A DNA stretch of 64,000 nucleotides from Candidatus Methylopumilus turicensis (GCF_000953015.1 NZ_LN794158.1:682001-746000), one strand, 5' to 3'; positions 44,643-53,711 are shown, numbered from the stretch's first letter. The notes: generated by a model not told the origin, from the sequence alone. Program-made: numbers and translations.

Positions 44643-46315
44643 AGTGATTTATCCCTTCGACCTTCACAGGCTTGAACAACGACACCGCCTCGTCCACCTT
44701 CTGCAATTTCATCACTGCTTACTTTGAAGTTTTCCATGTTCATGGTGTGATAAGTATCAAAATATTTCTTAATATCTTTTTCGATGCCACGGTCGAATTC
44801 GGGTTTGACTGTGTGTGTGTGTCCCCAAGTCACTTTAACCACTTGTCCGTCTTTAACGACAAGTTCACCGTCTTTAAAGACGTAATCAGGTTTTTCGAAC
44901 ATTTTTTCGCGGTCCGGGTTGTCTGTGTAAACGGTAATGTCAGCCCCTGCGCCAACGCCCAAATGTCCTCTGTCGTGTAAGCCCACCAGTTTTGCTGCGC
45001 CAGCGCGCGTCATAATCGCAATGTCGTACAAGCTATATTCGCGGTCTATGCTGGTTAGCGTGCTCATGGCTTGTGCATCTAAATTGAGTTTTGCGAACAT
45101 ATCGTTACGGAAGGTTTTATCCATCAGCAATTTAATGAGGTGCGGATAGCTAGTAAACGGCGCGCCATTTGGATGGTCAGTGGTTAAGAAAACACGCCAC
45201 GGGTCATCGGTGAGCAAGAAAATCTCGAGGCCAATCGCCCATTGCAAGGCATTCACAAAGTTTTGATCTTTGTATTTGAATGGCACCACGCCGCAGCCAG
45301 AGTCGCATTCAATGTCCATGATCACAGACTTGCGTGGTGAACCTAGTGGGGCGTTAGCAAATTGACGCATGTTGTCGCCTGAGGCTGTCACTGTTTGATT
45401 AAACAGGATCTGACCAACGTCGGCTGAGATGTGTTTGTTTTTATTAATCGCTTCAGCAATTTGGGCTGCGCCAGATGAAAACTTGCGATCGCCTTCAGTG
45501 CCGTAACTATGAAACTGAATGTGCGTTAGATGGAGTGGGTAGCCTTCAGAAGCCCCCATGGTTTTAAGCGTGGTTTCCATGTTGCCGGGCACGCCTAAAT
45601 TATTGCCATGGACATGCAATGGGTGAGGCACGCCAAGCTCGTGAACGGCACGAGATAAAGCCTTTAGAACTTCACGTGGCGTTACTTGGTAATGCGCATT
45701 TTGTTCATCTAAATCTAAGGCGCGTTGGTTGAACTTGAATGCGCTAATGCCGCCAGGATTGACGACCTTAATGCCAATTGCTTGTGAGGCATGCATAATC
45801 CATGCGACGTAATCGTTAATCGCGTTTTGGTCTTTCTTTGCCGCCAGCATCCGCAAGAAATAATCATCGCTGCCTATCATGGCATAACCGCCTTTATCGA
45901 TGATAGGGGTGTCACCCATTTCTAAGTGTGATTGGCGAGCATTTACAGGAGAAAGCGCTGGTTCAAAGGCTGCGGTATAGCCCATCTCTGCATAACGATA
46001 ACCTGTGGTAAATGTCGAAGGTGCTGCATGGCCACAACCAGATCGGCACAATGCGCTATGCTGGCTTGGGTCTGCGCGGTGGTCTTCAGGCAGCATCATG
46101 CGGGCAATGTTCACTTTACCGCCACCGATGTGGGTGTGCATATCAATCGCGCCAGCCATGACGACTTTACCGTTTAAGTTGTAGGTTTGGTCTATGGTTT
46201 CATCATCACGTGGGCGGCTCACAATGCGTCCGTCACGGATGTAAATGTCCATCACTTTTCCATCAACTTGATGGGCAGGGTCGTAAACTTTGCCGCCGCT
46301 TAATTTAATTAACAT
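44639..46315 (-). CDS. fhcA: Formyltransferase/hydrolase complex subunit A (formyl hydrolase)
   Basis: A 558-residue amidohydrolase-fold subunit. The metal-binding HxH is at H60 and H62 (IDMHTHIGGG), further histidines appear in PLHVHGNNLG and LHLTHIQFHSYG, and the C-terminal metal/general-base aspartate region is FLTTDHPNGAPF. It hydrolyses the formylated methanofuran-type cofactor to formate, the last H4MPT-linked step of formaldehyde oxidation. It follows fhcB by 22 nt and overlaps fhcD by 4 nt. Confidence 0.96.
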   Translation of the reverse strand: MLIKLSGGKVYDPAHQVDGKVMDIYIRDGRIVSRPRDDETIDQTYNLNGKVVMAGAIDMHTHIGGGKVNIARMMLPEDHRADPSQHSALCRSGCGHAAPSTFTTGYRYAEMGYTAAFEPALSPVNARQSHLEMGDTPIIDKGGYAMIGSDDYFLRMLAAKKDQNAINDYVAWIMHASQAIGIKVVNPGGISAFKFNQRALDLDEQNAHYQVTPREVLKALSRAVHELGVPHPLHVHGNNLGVPGNMETTLKTMGASEGYPLHLTHIQFHSYGTEGDRKFSSGAAQIAEAINKNKHISADVGQILFNQTVTASGDNMRQFANAPLGSPRKSVIMDIECDSGCGVVPFKYKDQNFVNALQWAIGLEIFLLTDDPWRVFLTTDHPNGAPFTSYPHLIKLLMDKTFRNDMFAKLNLDAQAMSTLTSIDREYSLYDIAIMTRAGAAKLVGLHDRGHLGVGAGADITVYTDNPDREKMFEKPDYVFKDGELVVKDGQVVKVTWGHTHTVKPEFDRGIEKDIKKYFDTYHTMNMENFKVSSDEIAEGGRGGVVVQACEGRRDKSL

Positions 46316-46337
46316 GGTTCTGCTCTCTTATATTCTT

Positions 46338-47624
46338 TTACAGTGCTGCTTCAATGGCAGTCATGACTTCAGCCAAAGTTGGCAATGTACTTTCACGTAA
46401 TTTTCCTAGCGGTAAGCTCACTGAACTATCAATTCGGAACATCGTGCCAGTGTGGTCTATGCCTGCAGTACTAAGAGGGATAAACACATCAGCATCACTT
46501 ACTTTCATACTGGCCTGCAAATTAGCATGACCAATCACAATCTTCGGAATGGTCACATTAGGTGGCGTTTTGTCTGGGTTAAATTCACTTATCCAAAGCA
46601 GGGCATCCGCCTCGCCATTGGCGAGTAATTTTTCTGCGCTGAAATGGTGTGGATCGTATTCTGGATATTGGCGTGCAAAACGACTTCGCACAGGGTAACC
46701 GCTGGTCCAAGTGCTGGTTTGGTTGACGCTGTAATCGCCCTCTGAGCCGCCAAGCGGCAAGCCAGATGAGCGTGTTTTTGCATTTAGCTTAATCACAAGT
46801 TCAGTAATGTTTTGAATAGTGAGTTCTGCATGGGAAATATTTAAATCACTACTCACCCAAGTTACAACGCTATATTTAGCCGCTTTAAGACGTTCGCTTA
46901 AGCTTTGTAAATCGCTGACTGGGATGCCTGCAACCTCAGTTGCCATTAAAGTTTTGCCTGAAATAATCGCCCGCAAAGCGGCAACAACTTCTGGCAATCG
47001 CTCTAGGTTGCAAGGAAGCACCGTTGGCTTAACGCCCTTAGGTGAAATACCGGAGGAAGTGTCGATATTTTGACCACCCAAATACACCACCTCGCGGGCA
47101 CTGGTGTCTTGGTCGAACATACTTTCTTTGTTCCAAATATTGCGCTCAAAGAAGCGGGGGTTGTGGCTCACGATGTCAGTACCGATGACTAATAGCAGGT
47201 CAACGCGGTTGCGCACTTCTGTAAGTGTAGTGACTTGCCAGCCGGAGTTTTGTAAAACCAACGTATTACGAAAGTTACTGTAAGCATTCATGTGATCTAG
47301 CGTTGCGCCAATTTTGTCAGAAAGACTCAATACGCTGCGCATACCTTGCACTTCGGTGCCTAGGCCAGCAATAAGTGGCTGGTTGCTCCTACGTAAAATT
47401 TCAGCCGCTTTATTCACCGCTTCAATTAAAGAAACAACTTTTCCAGCGATGCTTGGGCTTGAGGTTTGAACGGCACGCTCAAAAAATGTCACACTTTTAG
47501 CACAGCCTTTGTCGATGACTTTAAGTTTTCCCGAGTTATCGCGCTCAATGCGAATGTCGTCGCAAAGTAATCCGCAAGCAGGGCAAGTGACGTTTTCAAG
47601 AGTCGAAGCGCTGAAATTTGCCAT
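46338..47624 (-). CDS. fhcB: Formyltransferase/hydrolase complex subunit B
   Basis: A 428-residue homologue of the molybdenum/tungsten subunit FmdB/FwdB. The bacterial counterpart is understood to lack dehydrogenase activity and to serve as scaffold. Even so, four cysteines remain near the N terminus with the iron-sulfur spacing: C14, C17 and C21 in CPACGLLC, and C41 in KGCAKS. The rest looks like the molybdopterin-enzyme fold in reduced form. It is the first gene of the operon; the ATG at 47624 lies 207 nt from the divergent RFAP synthase gene. Confidence 0.94.
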   Translation of the reverse strand: MANFSASTLENVTCPACGLLCDDIRIERDNSGKLKVIDKGCAKSVTFFERAVQTSSPSIAGKVVSLIEAVNKAAEILRRSNQPLIAGLGTEVQGMRSVLSLSDKIGATLDHMNAYSNFRNTLVLQNSGWQVTTLTEVRNRVDLLLVIGTDIVSHNPRFFERNIWNKESMFDQDTSAREVVYLGGQNIDTSSGISPKGVKPTVLPCNLERLPEVVAALRAIISGKTLMATEVAGIPVSDLQSLSERLKAAKYSVVTWVSSDLNISHAELTIQNITELVIKLNAKTRSSGLPLGGSEGDYSVNQTSTWTSGYPVRSRFARQYPEYDPHHFSAEKLLANGEADALLWISEFNPDKTPPNVTIPKIVIGHANLQASMKVSDADVFIPLSTAGIDHTGTMFRIDSSVSLPLGKLRESTLPTLAEVMTAIEAAL

Positions 47625-47743
47625 CAGAAAAACCTTATCTTTTTAAAAATAGCGTGATTTATATAGGGGTCTATTTTAATTCTTTAATTCGCGGCCATGT
47701 TGAACTAACGTGATTAAACTTCAGAAATTTTGGACTTTTAACT

Positions 47744-47795
47744 GGAATAGTCATTCCGCTTAGACATAGGAAAAACCTAGTGTCTGCGCTACAAT
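47744..47795. promoter_or_regulatory. Inverted repeats and putative promoter in the divergent C1-gene control region
   Basis: The 207-nt gap between fhcB and the RFAP synthase gene holds GGAAT-AGTC-ATTCC (47744-47757) and, 5 nt on, AGACA-TAGG/CCTAG-TGTCT (47762-47785) around AAAAA. TACAAT at 47790-47795 is a possible plus-strand -10, with the second repeat covering the -35 place. Both could be operator sites for the two C1 operons. Confidence 0.45.
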
Positions 47796-47831
47796 AAGTG
47801 CTTCAAAAAAAGCAGTTGGGCGCCACTTTTT

Positions 47832-48836
47832 ATGACCAAATTAAATGTTGATATGGTAAATGCAATGAGTGCCGCCCGTTGTAATGTTAATGTCACTACG
47901 TCTTCACGTTTGCACATGGGATTTTTTGATCTGAATGGTGGCTTAGGTCGTAAGTTCGGTAGCATTGGTTTAAGCTTGCAAGCGCCTGTCACGTCATTAA
48001 AAATTCGTCCATCCGAGACGTTTACAGCTGAAGGTGAGGGTGCAGAGCGTGCCATTAAAATCGCTCAGCAAGTGGCTAGCCATCTAAGAATTGATGGTGG
48101 TGTGCATATTCAACTAGATCAAGTGATTCCTGAGCATTCTGGCTTGGGCTCGGGCACGCAGTTGTCTTTGGCTGTGGGTATGGCGATGAGCGCGCTGTAT
48201 CGATGCAATTTAACCGTGAATGACATTGCATTGTTCACGCAACGCGGAACACGTTCTGGTATTGGCTTGGGCACATTTGCCACAGGCGGTTTGATTGTTG
48301 ATGGTGGTCGTGCGCCGACATCGCCTGTTCCTCCAGTGATTGCACGTGCTGAGTTTCCTGAAGTTTGGCCGATTTTATTGATTTTCGATAAAGGCCACTC
48401 TGGCGTGCATGGTACGCATGAATTATCAGCATTTCAAAAGCTTCCCATATTTCCAGAAGCATCAGCGACATTGTTATGTCGCCAAGTATTAATGCGGGCT
48501 TTGCCCGCGATTGCAGAGCGTGATTTGCCAGCGTTTGGCCATGCCATTCAAACATTGCAATCCGTTACAGGTGATTACTTTGCCCCTGTGCAGGGTGGTG
48601 GCCGATACACAAGTCCACTTGTTGCTAAAGTGCTTAGTCAATTACAGGCCAATGGTGTGCACTGCTTCGGTCAAAGCTCATGGGGTCCGACAGGCTTCGC
48701 AGTATTTGAAAATCAACTAGAAGCCGAAACACAGCTCAACCAACTTAATGCGACATTTGGGCATGAGCAAAATTTAGAGTTTGTACTGACCAAAGCGAAT
48801 AATCAGCCTAGTCAGATCGTTGTCAGTCAAGAGTAA
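47832..48836 (+). CDS. Beta-ribofuranosylaminobenzene 5'-phosphate (RFAP) synthase-like protein
   Basis: A 334-residue GHMP-kinase-fold protein that catalyses the first committed step of methanopterin synthesis, joining p-hydroxybenzoate or p-aminobenzoate to PRPP with loss of CO2. RLHMGFFDLNGGLGRKFGS is at about residues 27-45 and the phosphate-binding loop PEHSGLGSGTQLSLAVG at about 101-117. RSGIGLGTFATGG follows. Some annotations call it mptG. It heads the plus-strand run of H4MPT genes. ATG at 47832 is taken although in-frame ATG codons follow at residues 8 and 12. Confidence 0.92.
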   Translation: MTKLNVDMVNAMSAARCNVNVTTSSRLHMGFFDLNGGLGRKFGSIGLSLQAPVTSLKIRPSETFTAEGEGAERAIKIAQQVASHLRIDGGVHIQLDQVIPEHSGLGSGTQLSLAVGMAMSALYRCNLTVNDIALFTQRGTRSGIGLGTFATGGLIVDGGRAPTSPVPPVIARAEFPEVWPILLIFDKGHSGVHGTHELSAFQKLPIFPEASATLLCRQVLMRALPAIAERDLPAFGHAIQTLQSVTGDYFAPVQGGGRYTSPLVAKVLSQLQANGVHCFGQSSWGPTGFAVFENQLEAETQLNQLNATFGHEQNLEFVLTKANNQPSQIVVSQE

Positions 48837-48860
48837 TTTTAAGAATTGAAAGCGTAAAAC

Positions 48861-49760
48861 ATGGAAAAAGTATCCATCCTGCATTTGATCACTGCGGCAA
48901 AAAACGCGAGCCCATTTGATGTGAATATGGCGTTTGATGCGGGCTTCGACAAAATCATGCCTTACACCCACGTTGAAATGCATGAAGTCGCAGGCCTCGT
49001 TCAAGATGCCATTTTTTCTCGAGGCCCAAGTGGCGTAAAACGTGAAAGTATATTCATTGGTGGTCGTGATATTGATGTGGCCATGGATATGCTTAGTGAG
49101 GCTAAAAAAGCCATGGTGCCGCCATTTGAAGTGTCTGTTTTTGCTGACCCATCAGGTGCATTTACAACAGCCGCTGGCATGATGGCTAAAGTTGAAAAGC
49201 ATCTCGCCAAAAACTTTGGTGGGGATCTAAGTGGACGCCGCGTGAGTGTATTTGGCGCAACTGGCCCAGTGGGTGGCTGTGCGGCGGTGATTGCCGCTAA
49301 ATATGGCGCAACAGTGCAAATGGTTTCACATCGCAATATTGCCGATGCGCAAGCAAAGGCTGATGCATACAATGCGCGTTATGGTGTGAATATTATTGTG
49401 GTGGATGGCGCGAGTGACGCTGCCAAAATTGAAGTGCTTAAAAATACCGAGATTGCACTCTGTACGGCGGCGGCAGGTGTGCAAGTATTGAGTCTAGGTC
49501 AAATGGCGCAAGCTAAACACTTGAAAGTCGTGGCTGATGTCAACGCAGTGCCGCCAGCAGGTGCTGAAGGCGTAGATGTATTTGCTGATGGAACGGCAAT
49601 TGCAGGCATAAACGCTTTTGGGATTGGTGCCCTGGCAATTGGCAACGTAAAGTACAAAACACAACACAACTTGCTCAAATTAATGTTGGACGCAGAACAT
49701 AAACATTATTTGGATTTTTTATCAGCCTTTGAGATGGCGCGCAAAAGTTTGCTAGCTTAA
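48861..49760 (+). CDS. mtdB: NAD(P)-dependent methylene-H4MPT dehydrogenase
   Basis: A 299-residue enzyme that oxidises methylene-H4MPT to methenyl-H4MPT using NAD or NADP. The N-terminal domain starts EKVSILHLITAAKNASPFD, and the nucleotide-binding Rossmann loop FGATGPVGG is near residue 130. HRN after the second strand would contact the cofactor. The MtdB assignment (not MtdA) follows from its place in the H4MPT cluster and from length. It starts 24 nt after the RFAP synthase gene and is followed 8 nt later by an ATP-grasp gene. Confidence 0.93.
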   Translation: MEKVSILHLITAAKNASPFDVNMAFDAGFDKIMPYTHVEMHEVAGLVQDAIFSRGPSGVKRESIFIGGRDIDVAMDMLSEAKKAMVPPFEVSVFADPSGAFTTAAGMMAKVEKHLAKNFGGDLSGRRVSVFGATGPVGGCAAVIAAKYGATVQMVSHRNIADAQAKADAYNARYGVNIIVVDGASDAAKIEVLKNTEIALCTAAAGVQVLSLGQMAQAKHLKVVADVNAVPPAGAEGVDVFADGTAIAGINAFGIGALAIGNVKYKTQHNLLKLMLDAEHKHYLDFLSAFEMARKSLLA

Positions 49761-49768
49761 GGTGTCAT

Positions 49769-50869
49769 TTGAATAAACGCGTCTTAATTGCAGCAATTTC
49801 TTCAAGGCCTTTTGTCAAGGCAGCCGTCGCAGCGGGCTATACGGTAGTAGCTTTCGATGTGTTTGCCGATGTCGATACGCAAGCCGCAGCCGAATATATT
49901 GAACAAATTGAGTATCATCCTAGTGGCTTTGACCCGCAGCAGTTTGCATCGGCATTAAGTCGAGTCGATACCACTGATATGCTTGGCTTTGCTTATGGGA
50001 GTGGTTTTGAAGCACAGCCAGAGCTGATCGCACTTGTAGCGAAGCGAATGCCATTATTAGGCAATCGCCCTGAGGTGGTTCGTAATCTAAAAGATGCCCA
50101 ATATTTTTTTGGCGAGCTGGATCGTTTAGCGATCCCGCATCCTGAAGTGAGTTTTAATCCTCTTGTGGATTCTGAGGGATGGCTATGCAAAGAAGAGGGC
50201 GGATCGGGAGGGTCGCATGTGCTTGATGCCCCAGAAAATCAGACCTTACCTGTGGGAAAATATTATCAGCGCGCCATCGAAGGCACGCCAATATCGATGC
50301 TCTTTGTTGCAAATGGTCGCGAGGTGAAAGTCATTGGATTTAATCGGCAATGGGTTTCCCCGATGGCGGGTAAGCCGTATCGCTATGGTGGTATTGTTGG
50401 GCATGCGGACTTGCCTGTTGCGATTAAAAACGCATTAGCAGATACGGCACAAAAAATAACGGCGGCATTTGGGTTGCGAGGCTTAAATAGCTTGGACGTG
50501 ATTTGGCGAGGTGAAGCGTTTTGGGTGCTTGAAATTAACCCAAGATTAAGCTCCACGTTGGATTTGTATCAATCAGAAGAATGCCATTTATTTGCCTTAC
50601 ATGTGCAGGCGGTGAATGGGGACTTAAGTCGTTTCCCTTTGATCCCAGGTCGCTCAAAAGCCCGAAGTGTTTTATATGCCGAGCAGGACTTATTGATTTC
50701 TGAAAGTCTCATTTGGCCAGACTGGGTAGCGGATATTCCCATGCCACACACGGCGATAATAAAGCATCAACCTATCTGCACCGTTTTGGCTGATGCTAAT
50801 ACAGCAGATGAAGCAAAGGCCTTGGTTGTTGAGAGAGTTGAACAGCTTTCCGCTTTATTATTTAAGTAA
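49769..50869 (+). CDS. ATP-grasp protein of the H4MPT cluster
   Basis: A 366-residue protein of the ATP-grasp superfamily (CarB/DUF201-like). ATP-binding features are EEGGSGGSHV near residue 145, the basic and acidic clamp EGTPISMLFVANGREVKV, and the metal site WVLEINPRLSSTLDLYQ near residue 255. It probably joins an amino acid or similar group to a cofactor carboxylate. Genes of this type accompany mch and mtdB in other methylotrophs (called orf17 there); my match to that name is by order only. The start is TTG at 49769, with AAGG upstream, 8 nt after the mtdB stop. Confidence 0.8.
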   Translation: MNKRVLIAAISSRPFVKAAVAAGYTVVAFDVFADVDTQAAAEYIEQIEYHPSGFDPQQFASALSRVDTTDMLGFAYGSGFEAQPELIALVAKRMPLLGNRPEVVRNLKDAQYFFGELDRLAIPHPEVSFNPLVDSEGWLCKEEGGSGGSHVLDAPENQTLPVGKYYQRAIEGTPISMLFVANGREVKVIGFNRQWVSPMAGKPYRYGGIVGHADLPVAIKNALADTAQKITAAFGLRGLNSLDVIWRGEAFWVLEINPRLSSTLDLYQSEECHLFALHVQAVNGDLSRFPLIPGRSKARSVLYAEQDLLISESLIWPDWVADIPMPHTAIIKHQPICTVLADANTADEAKALVVERVEQLSALLFK

Positions 50870-50895
50870 TTTATTGAAAATAGGTAGGAGTTTTA

Positions 50896-51891
50896 ATGTC
50901 TGAATCTAACCAAGTTGCGCGGCTCGACACCGCTAATTGGCCGAGTGTGAATGCACTAAGCAATCCATTGGTTGCCCTTTTAGTGGCCAACGCTAAACAG
51001 CTGCGTTTGGGCGTTGCTCAGTCTGATAATGGTGCAACCATTGTTGATGCAGGGATTGAGCATCCTGGCGGCTTGGAAGCGGGGCGATTAATTGCGGAAA
51101 TCTGTATGGGTGGTTTGGGCCATGTTAATTTGCAAACATCAACTACTTTTTCACACTGGCCTTGGATGCTTTCTGTGCATTCAAATCATCCAATTTTGTC
51201 TTGCTTAGGTAGTCAGTATGCTGGCTGGAGCTTGGCGCATGAGAAATTCTTTTCACTGGGTTCAGGACCAGGTCGCGCGATTGCGGGCCGTGAGGATTTG
51301 TTTAAGGAGCTTGGTTACAAAGACCAAGCGAACGCTGCTTGTTTAGTGCTTGAGAGTGATAAAGCGCCCCCTGTTGAAGTGATTGAAAAAGTATCGCGTG
51401 ACACGGGGGTGGCGATTGAAAACTTAACCTTTATTCTTACCCCAACGCGCAGTTTGGCTGGCACAGTGCAAATCGTTGCGCGTGTGCTCGAAGTGGCGAT
51501 GCATAAAATCCATACCCTACATTTCCCGCTAGACCATGTTGTGGATGGCATGGCGAGCGCACCATTACCGCCACCAGCGCCTGATTTCTTGATCGGCATG
51601 GGGCGTACTAACGATGCGATTTTGTTTGGCGGTCATGCGCATTTATTTGTAAAAGGCTCGGATGACGCAGCGGCAAAATTAGCCAAAGCGTTGCCAAGTA
51701 GTTCATCACGTGATTACGGCCGTCCATTTGCCGAAGTGTTTAAATCAGTGAATATGGATTTCTACAAGATAGACCCCATGTTATTTAGCCCAGCGTCTGT
51801 GACCATCACAGCGCTTGAGTCTGGCAACACCTTCACCGGTGGTAAGTTGGATGCAGCTTTGATTAACCAATCGTTTGGTTATCAGGCTTAA
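50896..51891 (+). CDS. mch: Methenyl-H4MPT cyclohydrolase
   Basis: A 331-residue enzyme that hydrolyses methenyl-H4MPT to formyl-H4MPT, feeding the Fhc complex encoded on the other strand. EAGRLIAEICMGGLGHVN near residue 60 and SCLGSQYAGWSL near 97 are typical of Mch. The length (about 320-330) fits. A strong ribosome site TAGGAG lies 6 nt ahead of ATG 50896. The gap to the next gene is 8 nt. Confidence 0.96.
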   Translation: MSESNQVARLDTANWPSVNALSNPLVALLVANAKQLRLGVAQSDNGATIVDAGIEHPGGLEAGRLIAEICMGGLGHVNLQTSTTFSHWPWMLSVHSNHPILSCLGSQYAGWSLAHEKFFSLGSGPGRAIAGREDLFKELGYKDQANAACLVLESDKAPPVEVIEKVSRDTGVAIENLTFILTPTRSLAGTVQIVARVLEVAMHKIHTLHFPLDHVVDGMASAPLPPPAPDFLIGMGRTNDAILFGGHAHLFVKGSDDAAAKLAKALPSSSSRDYGRPFAEVFKSVNMDFYKIDPMLFSPASVTITALESGNTFTGGKLDAALINQSFGYQA

Positions 51892-51899
51892 GTTCTTTA

Positions 51900-52802
51900 G
51901 TGACAAGTTTTGTGATGACAAAAATACCTGTCTTGACTGACGATCCAGGCTGGCATGGCAATCGCTTAAAAGAAGCGTTTGCTTTGCGCGGCTATCAAGC
52001 TGTTTTTATCTCACTCAAAGATTGCTTTTTAGATCTCACTGCTGGTTCACGCGGTGTGGTGATTCCGGGCTTCGACACCTTGCCTAAATTCGCTTTTGTT
52101 CGCGGCGTTCCGGGAGGCACCTTGCAACAAGTGATTGCCCGTTTAGATATTCTGCACGCTTTAGAAATACTGGGCGTTAAAGTTTACAACAATGGCCGCG
52201 CAGTTGAGCGCACTGTAGATAAAGCCATGACTAGCTTTCTCTTGCACCATCACGGTATTGCTACGCCAGATACTTGGGTGTGCGAATCTCGTCATCAAGC
52301 CCAATCCCTTATGAAAAAAGAAATCGCAGCAGATAGGCCACTTGTCATCAAGCCGCTATTTGGCTCACAAGGCAACGGTGTGCGATTGATTAAGCAGGGC
52401 GATACATTGCCTGTGCCGATGGAAGCGCATGTGGATGGGTTGTATTACTTGCAGCGCTATATCGACAGCGGTGAGGGGACATGGCACGACTATCGTGTAT
52501 TTGTGATTCGCGGTAAAGCCATTGCGGCGATGGTTCGCCACGGCGAGAGCTGGGTGAATAATGTAGCACTCGGTGGACGCTGTGAGGCGATGGCGCATGA
52601 TGGCGAACTTTGTGTGCTGGCTGAAGCTGCCGCCAAAGCAGTAGATATTGATTACTGTGGCGTGGATATTATTCGTGACCGTCATGACAAATTGTATGTG
52701 CTCGAGGTAAATAGCATCCCCGCTTGGAAAGGTCTGCAAGGCGTTGTGGATGTGGATATAGCACAAACATTAGTAGACGATTGCTTGGGGTTGATGTCGT
52801 GA
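51900..52802 (+). CDS. RimK-like ATP-grasp ligase of the H4MPT cluster
   Basis: A 300-residue protein. RimK-type features are VIKPLFGSQGNGVRLI (about residues 149-164), DYRVFVIRGKAIAAMVR, WVNNVALGG and the metal site CGVDIIRD...LYVLEVNSIPAWKGL (about 259-283). Known RimK relatives MptN and CofF add glutamate to H4MPT or F420 in archaea, so a glutamate ligase on H4MPT or methylofuran is a reasonable guess. The frame opens with GTG at 51900, but GTG 51912 and ATG 51915 are equally possible because no clear ribosome site is present. It overlaps the next gene by 4 nt. In order it matches orf5 of other methylotrophs. Confidence 0.82.
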   Translation: MTSFVMTKIPVLTDDPGWHGNRLKEAFALRGYQAVFISLKDCFLDLTAGSRGVVIPGFDTLPKFAFVRGVPGGTLQQVIARLDILHALEILGVKVYNNGRAVERTVDKAMTSFLLHHHGIATPDTWVCESRHQAQSLMKKEIAADRPLVIKPLFGSQGNGVRLIKQGDTLPVPMEAHVDGLYYLQRYIDSGEGTWHDYRVFVIRGKAIAAMVRHGESWVNNVALGGRCEAMAHDGELCVLAEAAAKAVDIDYCGVDIIRDRHDKLYVLEVNSIPAWKGLQGVVDVDIAQTLVDDCLGLMS

Positions 52803-53626
52803 GCGATGTCGCCTTTCTTTATCGCGACGCTTGCATGGCGGAGCTGGGCGCCCTAAAGCCAGGCAATGTCCATTTGTTTGCCGACGGACATGGCATGGTG
52901 GTGCAGGATTTTATTAAAAGCGCGGATGCTTCATCGCAAGTGATTGCACTTCCGAATTTAAGCGTTGGCGAGCGAGTTTTAAGCGCCATCAAATCCACTT
53001 GGGAGGCGGTGGGGTGTAATACTAATCTAGGCATCGTGTTGCTCGCCGCACCTATGGTTCAAGCTGCTTATTCAAAAGATGGCTTTAGTCATCATGCCCT
53101 GCAGGAAGTGTTAAATAATCTCACTGTGGATGACGCTGTTAAGGTTTATGAAGCGATTTCAATTGCAAAGCCAGCAGGGCTTGGACAGGTGCAACAGCAC
53201 GATGTCCATCAGACGCCACAAATCTCATTACTCGAAGCGATGAGGGTGGCTGCAGATAGAGACTTAATCGCGCAACAATATGCCAATGGCTATCAGGATA
53301 TTTTTAATCTTGGCTTGACGACCTACCAACATTATCTAGCCAAATGGGAGCGTCCAGCTTGGGCGGTGACCGCAACATATTTGGCTTTTTTGGCTGGGTT
53401 TGAAGACAGTCACATTGCTAGAAAGTATGGCAATCAAGTCGCAAAAGCTATTCAGCAAGAAGCAAAAAAACACTTCCAAAGTTTTACCTCTCAAGAAAAC
53501 CCTAAGCTTTACCAAGCAACTTTATTGGCTTGGGATACTGAACTCAAAAAACGCGGCATTAATCCGGGCACGAGTGCGGATTTAACAGTTGCAACATTAT
53601 TTGCTATCCGCCTGCTATCGGGCTGA
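52799..53626 (+). CDS. CitG-like (triphosphoribosyl-dephospho-CoA synthase family) protein
   Basis: A 275-residue protein. The stretch ACMAELGALKPGNVH and the GCNTNLGIVLLAAPM motif (about residues 75-90) are those of the CitG/MdcB family. Citrate or malonate decarboxylase genes are absent, so the classical CoA-derived prosthetic-group role is unlikely; a nucleotide or ribosyl-phosphate transfer in cofactor synthesis is more plausible. GTG at 52799 overlaps the RimK-like stop by 4 nt and is chosen over the longer frame from 52724. It corresponds in order to orf7 next to mch in other methylotrophs. Confidence 0.8.
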   Translation: MSDVAFLYRDACMAELGALKPGNVHLFADGHGMVVQDFIKSADASSQVIALPNLSVGERVLSAIKSTWEAVGCNTNLGIVLLAAPMVQAAYSKDGFSHHALQEVLNNLTVDDAVKVYEAISIAKPAGLGQVQQHDVHQTPQISLLEAMRVAADRDLIAQQYANGYQDIFNLGLTTYQHYLAKWERPAWAVTATYLAFLAGFEDSHIARKYGNQVAKAIQQEAKKHFQSFTSQENPKLYQATLLAWDTELKKRGINPGTSADLTVATLFAIRLLSG

Positions 53627-53702
53627 GAAGTTGAGCATAGCTGTTGATATTTTCAAGGGGGTTTTCTTTCTCGTTTCGCATGTGATTTATCCGCCTTAAT
53701 CA

Positions 53703-53711
53703 TGGTAAAAT
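53703..53711 (+). promoter_or_regulatory. Extended -10 promoter of gyrA
   Basis: TGGTAAAAT lies about 38 nt ahead of the gyrA ATG, in the 122-nt gap after the CitG-like gene. No good -35 is visible. Confidence 0.5.
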
